From positions 1-64,000 of the forward strand of contig NZ_JYKS01000015.1 in assembly GCF_000935045.1 (NCBI RefSeq): a stretch of DNA of 64,000 nt, in the 5' to 3' direction. The position numbers and the translations under genes are program-made. The notes beneath the pieces were generated by a model that was not told the origin of the DNA, ran no database searches, and worked only from the letters and a program-made list of their open reading frames with translations. Shown here one piece after another: positions 35,898 to 47,514 of this stretch; the stretch's first letter is position 1; the number at the start of each line of letters is the position of its first letter. The stretch comes from Pseudomonas sp. 10-1B (GTDB taxonomy: Bacteria > Pseudomonadota > Gammaproteobacteria > Pseudomonadales > Pseudomonadaceae).

Positions 35898-36785
35898 TCA
35901 CCCCATCTCTTGCAGGCCCACACACAACTCGAGAAACCGAGCCGCCGCCCGCGACGGTGTGGCCGCATGCGGCATCAGTATGGAAAACCGCCTGACCAAA
36001 GGTTCCGGGGCAACTTGCAACCGGTGCAACACCCCATCCTCATGCCGGATCGACATCGCCGACACAAAACCAATCCCCATCCCGGCCCGCACCGCCTCCT
36101 TCACCCCTTCCACTCCAGCGATCTCCAGCGCCACGCGCATCGCCACACCGCTACGGGCAAACGCCCGCTCGACGATCTGCCGCACGCCCGAGCCGCTCTC
36201 GCGCAGTACCAACGGGTAGGCCCCCAGCGATGCCAGTGTCTGCTGATCACTATCAGCCAAGGGGTGCCCACGCGACACGATGGCCACAATCTCGTCCTCG
36301 CGCCACGCCGTCACTCCCGTGCCCAATGGCAGTTCCTGCCCGGGCGGGCCTTCGATCAGGGCAATATCGACAGCGTCCAACGCGGCGACGATCTCCGCCG
36401 TGTTGCCATGTGAGGTGGTTACCAGCACGTCGGGATAGCGCCCGTGAAAATCGGCAATCAAGTAAGGCAGCAGGTAGCTGGCCGGCGTGGTGCTGGCGCC
36501 GATGCGCAAGGTACCACGCTCCAACCCGCGCATGGCCTCGCGCAGCGCCTGGGCCTGGCGGAAGGTTTCGCGCAGGCGCTCGGCATGGGCCAGCAACTGC
36601 TCGCCCGCCGCCGTCAGCCGCACACCACGGCCAGCGCGTTGATACAGAGGCTCGCCAAAGGCCTCTTGCAACAGTTTGAGCTGGCCGGACACCGCCGGCT
36701 GCGACAGGTGCAGGGCCTGCGCCGCATGGCTGATGTTGCCGTGCTCGGCGACGGTGGCGAAAGTTATCAGCTGTTCCGGGGTCAT
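35898..36785 (-). CDS. LysR-family regulator divergent from yeiH-type gene
   Basis: Regulator of 295 aa with helix-turn-helix HAAQALHLSQPAVSGQLKLL at the N-terminus and a CysB/YeiE-like effector domain. It is divergent from the YeiH-family exporter gene, an arrangement seen in many proteobacteria, and so is its probable regulator. Its last codons lie in a segment partly duplicated downstream next to a REP unit. The ribosome site is weak. Confidence 0.92.
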   Translation of the reverse strand: MTPEQLITFATVAEHGNISHAAQALHLSQPAVSGQLKLLQEAFGEPLYQRAGRGVRLTAAGEQLLAHAERLRETFRQAQALREAMRGLERGTLRIGASTTPASYLLPYLIADFHGRYPDVLVTTSHGNTAEIVAALDAVDIALIEGPPGQELPLGTGVTAWREDEIVAIVSRGHPLADSDQQTLASLGAYPLVLRESGSGVRQIVERAFARSGVAMRVALEIAGVEGVKEAVRAGMGIGFVSAMSIRHEDGVLHRLQVAPEPLVRRFSILMPHAATPSRAAARFLELCVGLQEMG

Positions 36786-36836
36786 GATTAAAAAATATCA
36801 GCTAAACGGATATTTGCCATCCTAAATTACGATTTT

Positions 36837-36850
36837 TTATAAGCTTATAA
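36837..36850. promoter_or_regulatory. Palindrome between divergent LysR and yeiH-type genes
   Basis: TTATAAGCTTATAA is a perfect 14-base palindrome in the AT-rich 111-bp intergenic space. It could be the LysR binding site, though the size and lack of a T-N11-A form leave that open. Confidence 0.4.
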
Positions 36851-36896
36851 CCAGATTAGCTTAGGCCTTGTCGAAACACCTTTCCGGAGGACTCAC

Positions 36897-37958
36897 ATGG
36901 CCACGGTTCCGTCCAACCCTGCTTTTGCGCCCACCCTGTCCACCCGCGGGCGGCTCAATGGCATCCTGTTCGTTGCGCTGTTCGCGCTTGCGGTGACCCA
37001 GCTGGCCGCCTTGCCGGTCATTGCCAACCTGGGCATCAGCCCGCTGATCGTCGGTATTGTCGCGGGTGCGCTGTACGGTAATGCGCTACGCGACGGGGTG
37101 CCGGCGAGCTGGGCGGCTGGCATCAACTTTTCCGCCCGCGGCCTGCTGCGCATTGCCGTGGCCTTGTTTGGCCTGCGCGTAAGCCTGCAGGAAATCGCCG
37201 AAGTCGGCTGGTCTGGGCTCATCGTGTCGGTGCTGGTGGTGTCCAGCACGCTACTGATCGGCCTGTGGTGTGGCACGAAGCTGTTCAAGCTTGACCGTGA
37301 TACCGCCTTGCTGACAGCCGCCGGCAGCGCCATCTGCGGCGCCGCCGCGGTGCTGGCCTTCGAATCGGCACTGCGCAGCGCCCCGCACAAAAGTGCCATG
37401 GCCGTCGGTAGCGTGGTGCTGTTCGGCACGCTGTCGATGTTCCTCTACCCGCTGGCGATCAACGCCGGCTGGTTGCAACTGGACACCTTGGGTGCCGGGT
37501 TGTTCCTCGGCGGCACCATTCACGAGGTAGCCCAGGTGGTGGGCGCGGCAAGTAACGTCAGCCCCGATGCCACGCATGTCGCCACCATCGTCAAGATGAC
37601 CCGAGTGATGCTGCTGGTGCCGGTGCTATTGGTGGTGGGCCTGTGGATCAGCCGCTCGCGCCAGCCGGGCCAGGCGCAGGGCAACGGGCGTATCGCCATG
37701 CCCTGGTTCGCCTTCGGCTTCCTCGCGCTGGTGCTGGTGAATTCGTTGCAGGTGCTGCCCGGCAGCGTGACACAGGCGCTCAACAGCTTCGACACCTTTG
37801 CCCTGACCATGGCCATGACCGCGCTGGGCATGGAGACACGCTTCAGCCAGATTCGCCAGGCCGGGCCGCGGGCACTGGCCACCGGGGCGATTCTCAACCT
37901 GTGGCTGGTGGGGGGTGGCCTGGCCATTACCCTTGGCGTGCAAAAGCTGCTGGGATGA
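36897..37958 (+). CDS. YeiH/UPF0324-family membrane transporter
   Basis: Integral membrane protein of 353 aa with about ten hydrophobic segments, beginning with a polar N-terminus before LFVALFALAVTQLAALPV. Family-typical stretches are GISPLIVGIVAGALYGN, AVALFGLRVSLQEIAEVG and FLGGTIHEVAQVVGA. Members are called putative sulfate exporters and have also been tied to sulfite or taurine metabolism; the substrate here is not proven. GGAGG precedes the ATG. Confidence 0.9.
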   Translation: MATVPSNPAFAPTLSTRGRLNGILFVALFALAVTQLAALPVIANLGISPLIVGIVAGALYGNALRDGVPASWAAGINFSARGLLRIAVALFGLRVSLQEIAEVGWSGLIVSVLVVSSTLLIGLWCGTKLFKLDRDTALLTAAGSAICGAAAVLAFESALRSAPHKSAMAVGSVVLFGTLSMFLYPLAINAGWLQLDTLGAGLFLGGTIHEVAQVVGAASNVSPDATHVATIVKMTRVMLLVPVLLVVGLWISRSRQPGQAQGNGRIAMPWFAFGFLALVLVNSLQVLPGSVTQALNSFDTFALTMAMTALGMETRFSQIRQAGPRALATGAILNLWLVGGGLAITLGVQKLLG

Positions 37959-37991
37959 CTTGAGGGCTAGGCGCCTGCTTCGCGCAGGGCC

Positions 37992-38504
37992 TCAGCCCAT
38001 CTGCTGCCACAAGATCAGCAACCCTGGCACCCAGGCCGTGAATATCGCGCACGCCATGGTCATCACCGCCACCAGCCGCTGGATCTTCCTGGCCAGCGCC
38101 AGCAACAGGAAAAAGCTGAACCACAGCACCGTCCACGCCGCCCAGTTCAGTACATCCCACACCTTCATCAGGCCCTCGGCGCCGGGGATGGAGCTGACCG
38201 TCACCACCAGCGCCGTCACGCTGACAAACAGGCAGAACCAGCCCAGCCCGCGGCCATCGACCTGCAGCAGTTGGTTGGCCGCCACCCACAGGTAGGTGAA
38301 GGCGAACAGAATGGTCAAGGCCCCGGCCTTGACGCTCTCGGCCGTAGCCACCACGAAGATCAGGTACACCGCGACCAACAGGCTGAGCAAGCCGACAAAT
38401 AAATTGATCACCGCCACTTCCCGGTCGGTGATACGCCCCATCAGCCAGATGCTGTTGATGAACAACACCGCACCGACGTACAGCAGAACCAGTCCGTACA
38501 ACAT
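37992..38504 (-). CDS. amiS: AmiS/UreI-family amide channel
   Basis: Membrane protein of 170 aa with six predicted helices ([20 protein letters not shown] first). It belongs to the AmiS/UreI family of proton-gated urea or short-amide channels, and in this operon it would admit aliphatic amides. It is the last gene of amiEBCRS, 12 bases after amiR. An AGAGG site precedes the ATG. Confidence 0.92.
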   Translation of the reverse strand: MLYGLVLLYVGAVLFINSIWLMGRITDREVAVINLFVGLLSLLVAVYLIFVVATAESVKAGALTILFAFTYLWVAANQLLQVDGRGLGWFCLFVSVTALVVTVSSIPGAEGLMKVWDVLNWAAWTVLWFSFFLLLALARKIQRLVAVMTMACAIFTAWVPGLLILWQQMG

Positions 38505-38516
38505 GGCAACCTCTTC

Positions 38517-40276
<1,760 letters not shown>

Positions 40277-41398
40277 TCATGTAGGCATCGAAAAACGAAT
40301 GCGCCCGCGCTCGAGGTGGCCGGCCACCGTGATGCAGGCCACCTCGGCCTGGCACGGGATGCGGTTGCCGAGCAGGTACTCCGCCAGCGGTACTTCCAGT
40401 TCATGGCGAATGAAGCGCTTGAGCGCACGTGCGCCGAATTCCTCATCGTGCCCTTCGCTGGCCAGCTTGCCGACCACCGCCGCATCCAGCGCCAGGCGGC
40501 AGTGGTGCTTGGCCAAGCGCCGGTTCAGACGCGACACCTCCAGTTCGACGATGCGCTCGCTCACCTGCTGTTCGATGGCATTGAACACGACGGTGCTGTC
40601 GATGCGGTTGACGAACTCGGCAGAAAAACGCTTCACCAGGCGCCGCCGCACCCGGCCCAGCAACTGCTCGCGGCGCCCTGGCGGCTGACCGAGCAAACGT
40701 CGCAGCGAGGCCAGCGGGCCCAGCCGGTGCTGGCGTATGTCGTCCGCAGCCAGGTTGCTGGTCATGAACACCAGGGTGTTGCGGAAATTGAAGCTCTTTT
40801 CCCCGGACGCCAGGCGCAACAGGCCATTGTCGAACACATTGAGCAGTGCCTGGGTCGCCTCCTTACTGGCCTTTTCCAGTTCATCAAACAACACGATCCC
40901 CGGGCGCCCCTGGCTGCCGTCGAGCAGAGTCTGGTCGAACAGCGTCCGGCCTTCCTTGGCGCCAGCATAGCCCGGTGGTGCGCCGGTCAGGGCGGCAGCG
41001 TAATGTTCCTGGGCCAGCGTGTTCATGTCGACGCGGCAGAAGGCATCGGCATCGCCGTGCAGGGCGCGGGCCAGGGCGCGCACGATCTCTGTCTTGCCGA
41101 CCCCGGTCGGGCCGAGGAACAAGGCAGTGAACAGCGGCCGGCGCGGATCGAGGATGTCCGCCCGCACCACCGTGAGCACATCTTCGATGGCCTGCAGGGC
41201 TTCGTCCTGGCCCAGCACTTCGTTGCGCAGCACCTGCATGACAGCGGGCACATCGAAGCGGAACCGGGACTGCAGCGTGTCGTCGCTGCGCAGATGCGTT
41301 TCGACGATCGCCCGGGTGTGGCAGTTTTCTGCATTCAGTGCGGTGCTGGAGGACATGTCGCGGCGCGTCTGCTCCAGCAGATCATTCAAGAACGGCAT
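40277..41398 (-). CDS. amiB: AmiB AAA+ ATPase of the amidase operon
   Basis: ClpA/ClpB-like AAA+ protein of 373 aa with a single ATPase module: Walker A GPTGVGKTE, Walker B IVLFDELEKA, sensor-1 segment VFMTSNLA, and a C-terminal D2-type small domain. The N-terminal domain of ClpB and the first ATPase are absent, as in other AmiB proteins. Its role in amide uptake or enzyme assembly is not established. It lies between amiE and amiC. Confidence 0.92.
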   Translation of the reverse strand: MPFLNDLLEQTRRDMSSSTALNAENCHTRAIVETHLRSDDTLQSRFRFDVPAVMQVLRNEVLGQDEALQAIEDVLTVVRADILDPRRPLFTALFLGPTGVGKTEIVRALARALHGDADAFCRVDMNTLAQEHYAAALTGAPPGYAGAKEGRTLFDQTLLDGSQGRPGIVLFDELEKASKEATQALLNVFDNGLLRLASGEKSFNFRNTLVFMTSNLAADDIRQHRLGPLASLRRLLGQPPGRREQLLGRVRRRLVKRFSAEFVNRIDSTVVFNAIEQQVSERIVELEVSRLNRRLAKHHCRLALDAAVVGKLASEGHDEEFGARALKRFIRHELEVPLAEYLLGNRIPCQAEVACITVAGHLERGRIRFSMPT

Positions 41399-41420
41399 GG
41401 TCTTCCCCTCACTCGTGAAA

Positions 41421-41442
41421 CAGCGTGCCCGCGGGCACGCTG
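41421..41442. promoter_or_regulatory. Perfect 22-bp palindrome between amiE and amiB
   Basis: CAGCGTGCCCGCGGGCACGC plus TG is perfectly self-complementary and lies in the 54-bp gap after amiE. As RNA it is a strong GC hairpin without a T run, so it more likely protects the amiE message or lowers read-through to amiBCRS than ends transcription. Confidence 0.6.
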
Positions 41443-41452
41443 CGCAAGCCCC

Positions 41453-42514
<1,062 letters not shown>

Positions 42515-42531
42515 TTATTTTTCAGGGACGA

Positions 42532-42572
42532 CAAAAAGCCCTCTCCGCATGCGGAGAGAGCTCATTTGCTCT
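42532..42572 (-). terminator. Leader terminator (attenuator) of the ami operon
   Basis: On the minus strand the palindrome CTCTCCGCATGCGGAGAG (42541-42558) is followed by GGCTTTTTG, a classic intrinsic terminator 36 bases before the amiE ATG. Just upstream on the transcript is a second hairpin with stem AGAGC/GCTCT and a six-base loop (42557-42572), overlapping the terminator by two bases. This fits the AmiR-controlled antitermination known from P. aeruginosa. Confidence 0.85.
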
Positions 42573-42631
42573 TTGGGGTTCGGGGTGGAGGCAGCGGCAT
42601 CGCCATTGATGCGCGGCTCCTGACAACGAAC

Positions 42632-42660
42632 GGTATATGCCGGGTATGGCGCCTTGTCAA
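42632..42660 (-). promoter_or_regulatory. Promoter of the ami operon
   Basis: On the minus strand a consensus -35 TTGACA (42660-42655) and a -10 TATACC (42637-42632) are separated by exactly 17 bases. Transcription would begin near 42625, giving a leader of about 130 bases that contains the attenuator. Confidence 0.85.
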
Positions 42661-42726
42661 CCCGCGCTCAGCGGTTGTTGCTTTTCAAGCGCCGAGTGAG
42701 GCCCACATGTGCACAGACTTTACTGG

Positions 42727-42865
42727 GGCTGCTCTGCAGCCCTTCGCGGGCAAGCCCGCTCCCACAAGGACCGCACATTTCCAAAGCTCAGCGCCAAACC
42801 GGTGGGAGCGGGCGTGCCCGCGAAGGGCCGCAAAGCGGCCCCAGATTGCTTAACTGACTGGCATT
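42727..42865. repeat. Composite REP element, one terminal arm
   Basis: GC stems around a REP pair, then the outer arm ATTGCTTAACTGACTGGCAT at the right end. The left outer arm is replaced by unrelated sequence, although the shared interior starts at AGACTTTACTGGGGCTGCTC, as at 27400. It separates the ami and bcs operons. Confidence 0.85.
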
Positions 42866-42901
42866 AAGGTTTACCCGCGAATACCGGCGTAGCCGGTGCC
42901 G

Positions 42902-45900
42902 TCAACGCCACTCGCTGTAGGGTTCCAGCGGCGTAACCGGCAGCGCCAGGTTGCCTCGCCAAGGTTCGAACAGGTAGCGCAGGTAGAGCATGCCGTGGCT
43001 AGGCGCATAGTCATCGCTGTGCTGCCAGTCGAACCCACCGCCCAGCACCCAATGGTCGCTCAAACGCCGTTCGAACAGGCCACGCACGCGGTAGCCCAGC
43101 CCGCTGCTGTCGCTGGCGTCGTTCATGGCATCGATGTTCGAATCCACGCCATACTGCGCCAGCACCTTGCGCTTGATATGCGCGTCCGGGTACAGGCGGC
43201 TGCGGCCGCTATGGGCCTGCGACCAGCTGACCGCCCCCTCCAGCAACAACGACCAGTCGTAGTTGCGCCAGGCATAACTGACCGGCACGCCAACCGACGT
43301 GTAGCGCTGCGGGCTGTAATAGCCCCCCTGCCCCAGGCTGTAGCCGCCCAAGTCCTTGGCGTGGCGCCAGTGCATCAACGTCAGGCCAACGCGCACACGC
43401 TCGTCGGCTTTTTCCACCACGCGCCGGTAGTATCCGGCCATGGCGCGGGTGCGCTGGTTGTCGGCAACGTTCTCGCCATACAGCCAATGGTGCCCCAGGC
43501 TCGCCCAGACACCGTCGTCGCCCCCTTGGTCCCAGCTCAGGCCCAGCGTGGCACCATTGGCCGTGACCCCGCCCCAGCGCACCCCCGTCGGGCGGTCACG
43601 TGCCCCGGCAAAGGACAGCAGCGAATTGCTCATCGGCCGGCGGGAAGCGGTCAGCGACCAGCCAACCTGCCCGAAGTCGCCGTTGACCGTTGCTCCACCC
43701 AACCAGTTGTCGATCAGGTAACCCTGGGTAGTGCCCAGGTCGAACGCCCAGCGACTGCCCTGCCAGCCCAACGCCAGCACACTGCCGTCAGCGGTTTGTG
43801 AACCACCCTCGCAGGCATTCCCGTCATCAGTCCCGCCCACGAACTGGCAACTGCCGAAATCCGCAGTGTAGCGCCCCTGATCGTTCTGCTTGAACGACCC
43901 CGCATCCATGCCAATGCGCTCCACCCGCGCAAACGCGGTGCCGTCCTGCCAAGGGGTATCGATATGCAGCAAGGTCGACTGGGTGCTCAGTTCGGACGTG
44001 CCCGGTGTACCGTCGTCCTCGCGCCAGCCGTAGTCATGCATCAGGGTCACCTGGGTATTGCGCTGGCGGTACAGTGCATCGACATCGCTGCGCAGGCTGC
44101 GCGCCAGCCAGTCGTCGGCGTCCCGCGCTCGGCTGGCCAGCGTCAGCGCACGGTTGTCCCGTGGCGATACGGCGGCACGGTCGAGCAATTGCGCATCGGC
44201 CATCGCCGCGGCGTAGAGGTGCAGCGCCTGTTGCGGGTCAGCCTGCGCCACCAGGCGGGCGGCGTCGCGGCGCAACAACGGATCGGGACGAGCCTGCTGC
44301 GCGGCAATCCGGTCGAGCAGTCTGGCCGCCTGGTCGTGTTCGCCCAAGGCGACCCAGACAGCCGCCATGCGCCGCTGGGCGTTGCTGTCATCAGCGGCCA
44401 ATTGTGGCACCTGCACGGCCAGCATGTGCCGGGCCTGCGCCAGGTTGCCTTCAGCCACCGCGCTTTCGATCACACCAAGGCGCGCTGTGGCTCGCCCGGG
44501 CTGTACGGCAAGCACGCGCTGGTAGTAGCCGCGCGCCTTGTCATGCTCATCGCGCGCCGCCGCCCAATCGGCCAACAGCATCAGGTCGTCCGGGCCACCA
44601 TCGCCACGCGCCAGGCTGGCCTCGAGCAGCGCTGTCGCTTCGGCGCTGCGGCCTTGCGCCTGCAGTTGCTGCGCCGAGGCCAGGGTCATGCGCCGCCGAA
44701 TTCGCTGCTGCAGCGCGTGCATGTCAGCGCTCCAAGCCCCCTGGGGCACCGCGCCCATGCTGTCCAAGGCCAAGGCATCCCGGTCGCTGGACTCCAGGAA
44801 CAGGCCGTGGGCATAGCGGGTCGCCGGGTCGTCCGGCTGATGCTGCACCAGCTTGGCGAATGCCGCATCGGCCTCGGCTGTGCGCCCCAGGTGGCGCAGG
44901 CTGTTGGCCAGCTGATAGACCAACCAGGGTTCATCGGGGGCCAAGGCATAGGCCTGGCCCAGCGCCTGGCTGGCCGCCACCCAGTCTTCGCGCTGCTGGG
45001 CCTCGTCACCTTGTTGGCGCAGGCGCGCCAGTTCCAGGCTGCGGCGCAGGCTGGCGAACTGCACTTGCTGCCGGGCTGGCAGGCTGTCCAGGTACCCCCG
45101 CGCCTTGTCGGGCGATTGCACCTGGTACACACGCATCAGACCACGCACGGCACTTTCGTTATCCGGTGCCATGCGCCGCACCTGTAAGAATTGCCGCTCG
45201 GCGGCAGCCGTGTCACCCTCGGCCAGCGACACATCCGCCAGGCCCAGCACGGCGTATTCGTCCTGCGGGCGCTGCTGACGTGCCTGCAAGTACAGTGCGC
45301 GCGCACCGCGCAGGTCTTTCGCTTGCAATGCCCGCTCGCCTTTGTTGAGCAGGCTCCAGTACTGGCTGGAGGACTCCAGGTCCTTCCACTGGCTGATCCA
45401 GTAGGTGTCCTGCTCTTTGGCACTGGCCGCCCGGAACGCCGCATTGGCGCCCTCGTAGCGGCTCTGGCGCATCAGGGCATAGCCCAGGGCTCCGTGCAGG
45501 CTAGCGTCATCCGGGTAGTGGCGCAGCGCCCTACGCAACTGTACTTCGGCTTCGGCGTTGCGGCCCTTGTCGAGCAATGCCTTGCCCCGCTGGCCGGCCT
45601 GCCAGGACGGGTCGGCCAGCAGTTTGCGCTGCTGTTGCAGGGTCTCGCTGGCCTGCGCCAGAAGTGGGGAGGCCGGGTAGCGCTGGAGGAAGGCTTGCCA
45701 GGCCGCCGCGCTGGCGGCGCTAACCGTTTGCCCGGACAGGTAGTCGAACTCACGCTGGGCGGCGGCATCTCGTGCGCCAGGATCGCGCGCCAGTTGATCG
45801 AGCAAGGCCAGCGCCTCGCGGTCACGATTTTCGGCGAACAGCCAACCGGCCAGGGTCTGGCGCAGCCCGGCACTGCCCGGGTACTGCCGGTCCAACTGCT

Positions 45901-46411
45901 GCAACTGTCGGATCGCTTCAGGGCGTTGGCCTGGCAGGTTGCCGCGCACGCGCCAGTAGTCCAGGGCCAGCTCAAGGCTGGGCGGCTCACCTGCGAACAA
46001 CTGCTCATACGCCGCCAGCGCCTCTTCACTGCGCCCGGTAACGGCTAACAACCGTGCCTGCTGCAAGCGCCGCGCGGCCTCTGGCTGCTGCAGTTCGAGC
46101 AGGCGCCTGGCCTGGCGTGCCTGACGGCTGGCAGGCGCCAGGGCACTGATCCTTGCCTGCAACTGCTCAGCCTCGGCGTTGTTCTTGTCACGCAAGGCCA
46201 GGCTCAAGGCCGCCAGCAGCACATCCAGGTTGCGCGGTTCCAGCAATTGCAGCCGGCCCAGCGCATCGCGCACCAGGTCGTCACGGTGCAATGCCTCGCC
46301 CCGGCGCACCTGGTCCAACAGCCATTGGCGCTGTTCATCGGCATCCCTGGGTTGCGCCACAGCCTGGCAAACCACCGTCGCCAGCATCAGCGCGCCTATC
46401 ATTCGCTGCAT
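42902..46411 (-). CDS. bcsC: BcsC cellulose export outer-membrane protein
   Basis: Protein of 1169 aa that carries cellulose across the periplasm and outer membrane. It has a signal peptide (MQRMIGALMLATVVCQAVAQ), a long array of tetratricopeptide-like repeats over about residues 30-790 (for example LGYALMRQSRYEGANAAFRA), and a C-terminal beta-barrel of about 330 residues (BcsC_C; ends LRYLFEPWRGNLALPVTPLE). Length is normal for the family. GGAG precedes the ATG, and it overlaps bcsZ by 13 bases. Last gene of the operon. Confidence 0.95.
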   Translation of the reverse strand: MQRMIGALMLATVVCQAVAQPRDADEQRQWLLDQVRRGEALHRDDLVRDALGRLQLLEPRNLDVLLAALSLALRDKNNAEAEQLQARISALAPASRQARQARRLLELQQPEAARRLQQARLLAVTGRSEEALAAYEQLFAGEPPSLELALDYWRVRGNLPGQRPEAIRQLQQLDRQYPGSAGLRQTLAGWLFAENRDREALALLDQLARDPGARDAAAQREFDYLSGQTVSAASAAAWQAFLQRYPASPLLAQASETLQQQRKLLADPSWQAGQRGKALLDKGRNAEAEVQLRRALRHYPDDASLHGALGYALMRQSRYEGANAAFRAASAKEQDTYWISQWKDLESSSQYWSLLNKGERALQAKDLRGARALYLQARQQRPQDEYAVLGLADVSLAEGDTAAAERQFLQVRRMAPDNESAVRGLMRVYQVQSPDKARGYLDSLPARQQVQFASLRRSLELARLRQQGDEAQQREDWVAASQALGQAYALAPDEPWLVYQLANSLRHLGRTAEADAAFAKLVQHQPDDPATRYAHGLFLESSDRDALALDSMGAVPQGAWSADMHALQQRIRRRMTLASAQQLQAQGRSAEATALLEASLARGDGGPDDLMLLADWAAARDEHDKARGYYQRVLAVQPGRATARLGVIESAVAEGNLAQARHMLAVQVPQLAADDSNAQRRMAAVWVALGEHDQAARLLDRIAAQQARPDPLLRRDAARLVAQADPQQALHLYAAAMADAQLLDRAAVSPRDNRALTLASRARDADDWLARSLRSDVDALYRQRNTQVTLMHDYGWREDDGTPGTSELSTQSTLLHIDTPWQDGTAFARVERIGMDAGSFKQNDQGRYTADFGSCQFVGGTDDGNACEGGSQTADGSVLALGWQGSRWAFDLGTTQGYLIDNWLGGATVNGDFGQVGWSLTASRRPMSNSLLSFAGARDRPTGVRWGGVTANGATLGLSWDQGGDDGVWASLGHHWLYGENVADNQRTRAMAGYYRRVVEKADERVRVGLTLMHWRHAKDLGGYSLGQGGYYSPQRYTSVGVPVSYAWRNYDWSLLLEGAVSWSQAHSGRSRLYPDAHIKRKVLAQYGVDSNIDAMNDASDSSGLGYRVRGLFERRLSDHWVLGGGFDWQHSDDYAPSHGMLYLRYLFEPWRGNLALPVTPLEPYSEWR

Positions 46412-47514
46412 GGCGCGCTCCAGGCTGGCAACAGGCGACCGTGCGAGTCAAACCGGTAGCGGTGTTCATCCCAGCCCTGGCCAAACAACGCCAGCACCTG
46501 GCTGTAATATGCCTTGGCCTCGACTGGTTGCTCGTGCAGCCGCTGACGCTGGGCCGCCAGGCCAGCAACGTGCTCGGGCGAAGCCGCCAGCAATGGCAGC
46601 AAGGCTGCGGAGAAACCCAGCGGCCCATGGCCACTGGCAATGCTGCTGTGCGCATCCACGCGCTCTGGCGGTAGCCCTTGACGCGTGGTCAATGCGGCCA
46701 TCGGCGCATAGTGGGCAACCAGCTGGTTACGCTGTGCTGCGTCCTTGGCCAGCATGCCGACCCACAGGTACACCCGAATGGCGTCGTAGTCGCCGGCACT
46801 GCCCTGTTGCGGGTCCGTCGCCAGTTCACCAGCAGGCGTCCACAGCAGCCAGTCCGGAGCAAACCCTTTTGGCGACGAAGCCAGCCATAAACGCCGCGCG
46901 TTATCGGCCAGCTCGCCCCACAACGGGTCCACCAGACTGAAGCGGTCGAACAGCTGCAGCGGCAGGTAGCTGGGGTTCAAGCGGGTGCCGCGCGCATCCT
47001 CGAAGCCGTGGTCACCCGGCAGCAGCATCACGCCCAGGCCCGGCAGCTTGCGCACGGTCTGCGCGGCGATGCGCCACAGCAGGCGCTGGCCCAGTTGCGT
47101 GTAAGCCGGCGCATTCCACAGCCGCCCCGCCTCCAGCAGACTGTAGGCAATCCACAGGTCGGCGTCGCTGGCGTTGTTGGGGTCCAGCACCTGCCACTGG
47201 TTCTGGTCATTACGGCCCCACAGCCAGGCTGGCAGATGCCGGGCCAGGTCGCCCTCGGCAAGGTTGTTGCTGGTCCAGCGCAGCAACTGCGCGAAGGCCT
47301 GCCGATCATTGCCCACCAGGGCGAAGAACAGTGCATAGCTCTGCCCTTCCGAGGTAGTGATCAGGCGCTCGTCGCTCGGGTCGATGACCCGACCGTCCAC
47401 GCTAACCAGTTCGGCCTTGAAACGGTCCCAGGCAGCCCACGGGCAAGCCGGCACGGCACTCGCGAAAACAGGCAGGCCCAAGGCGGCCAACCCCACCAGC
47501 AACTGACGCATCAT
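46399..47514 (-). CDS. bcsZ: BcsZ endo-1,4-beta-glucanase (GH8)
   Basis: Periplasmic cellulase of 371 aa that trims or edits the nascent polymer. The signal peptide is MRQLLVGLAALGLPVFASAV. Family GH8 features include TSEGQSYALFFAL with the catalytic acid Glu, and ASDADLWIAYSLLEAGRLW with a conserved Asp. The ATG at 47514 overlaps the bcsB stop as TGATG; a GTG one codon earlier and an ATG one codon later are alternatives. Confidence 0.93.
   Translation of the reverse strand: MMRQLLVGLAALGLPVFASAVPACPWAAWDRFKAELVSVDGRVIDPSDERLITTSEGQSYALFFALVGNDRQAFAQLLRWTSNNLAEGDLARHLPAWLWGRNDQNQWQVLDPNNASDADLWIAYSLLEAGRLWNAPAYTQLGQRLLWRIAAQTVRKLPGLGVMLLPGDHGFEDARGTRLNPSYLPLQLFDRFSLVDPLWGELADNARRLWLASSPKGFAPDWLLWTPAGELATDPQQGSAGDYDAIRVYLWVGMLAKDAAQRNQLVAHYAPMAALTTRQGLPPERVDAHSSIASGHGPLGFSAALLPLLAASPEHVAGLAAQRQRLHEQPVEAKAYYSQVLALFGQGWDEHRYRFDSHGRLLPAWSAPCSE

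Noticed and set aside
43964..45187. Open frame of 407 codons opposite bcsC
   Set aside because: Antisense to the tetratricopeptide region of bcsC, with low-complexity composition and no start signal.
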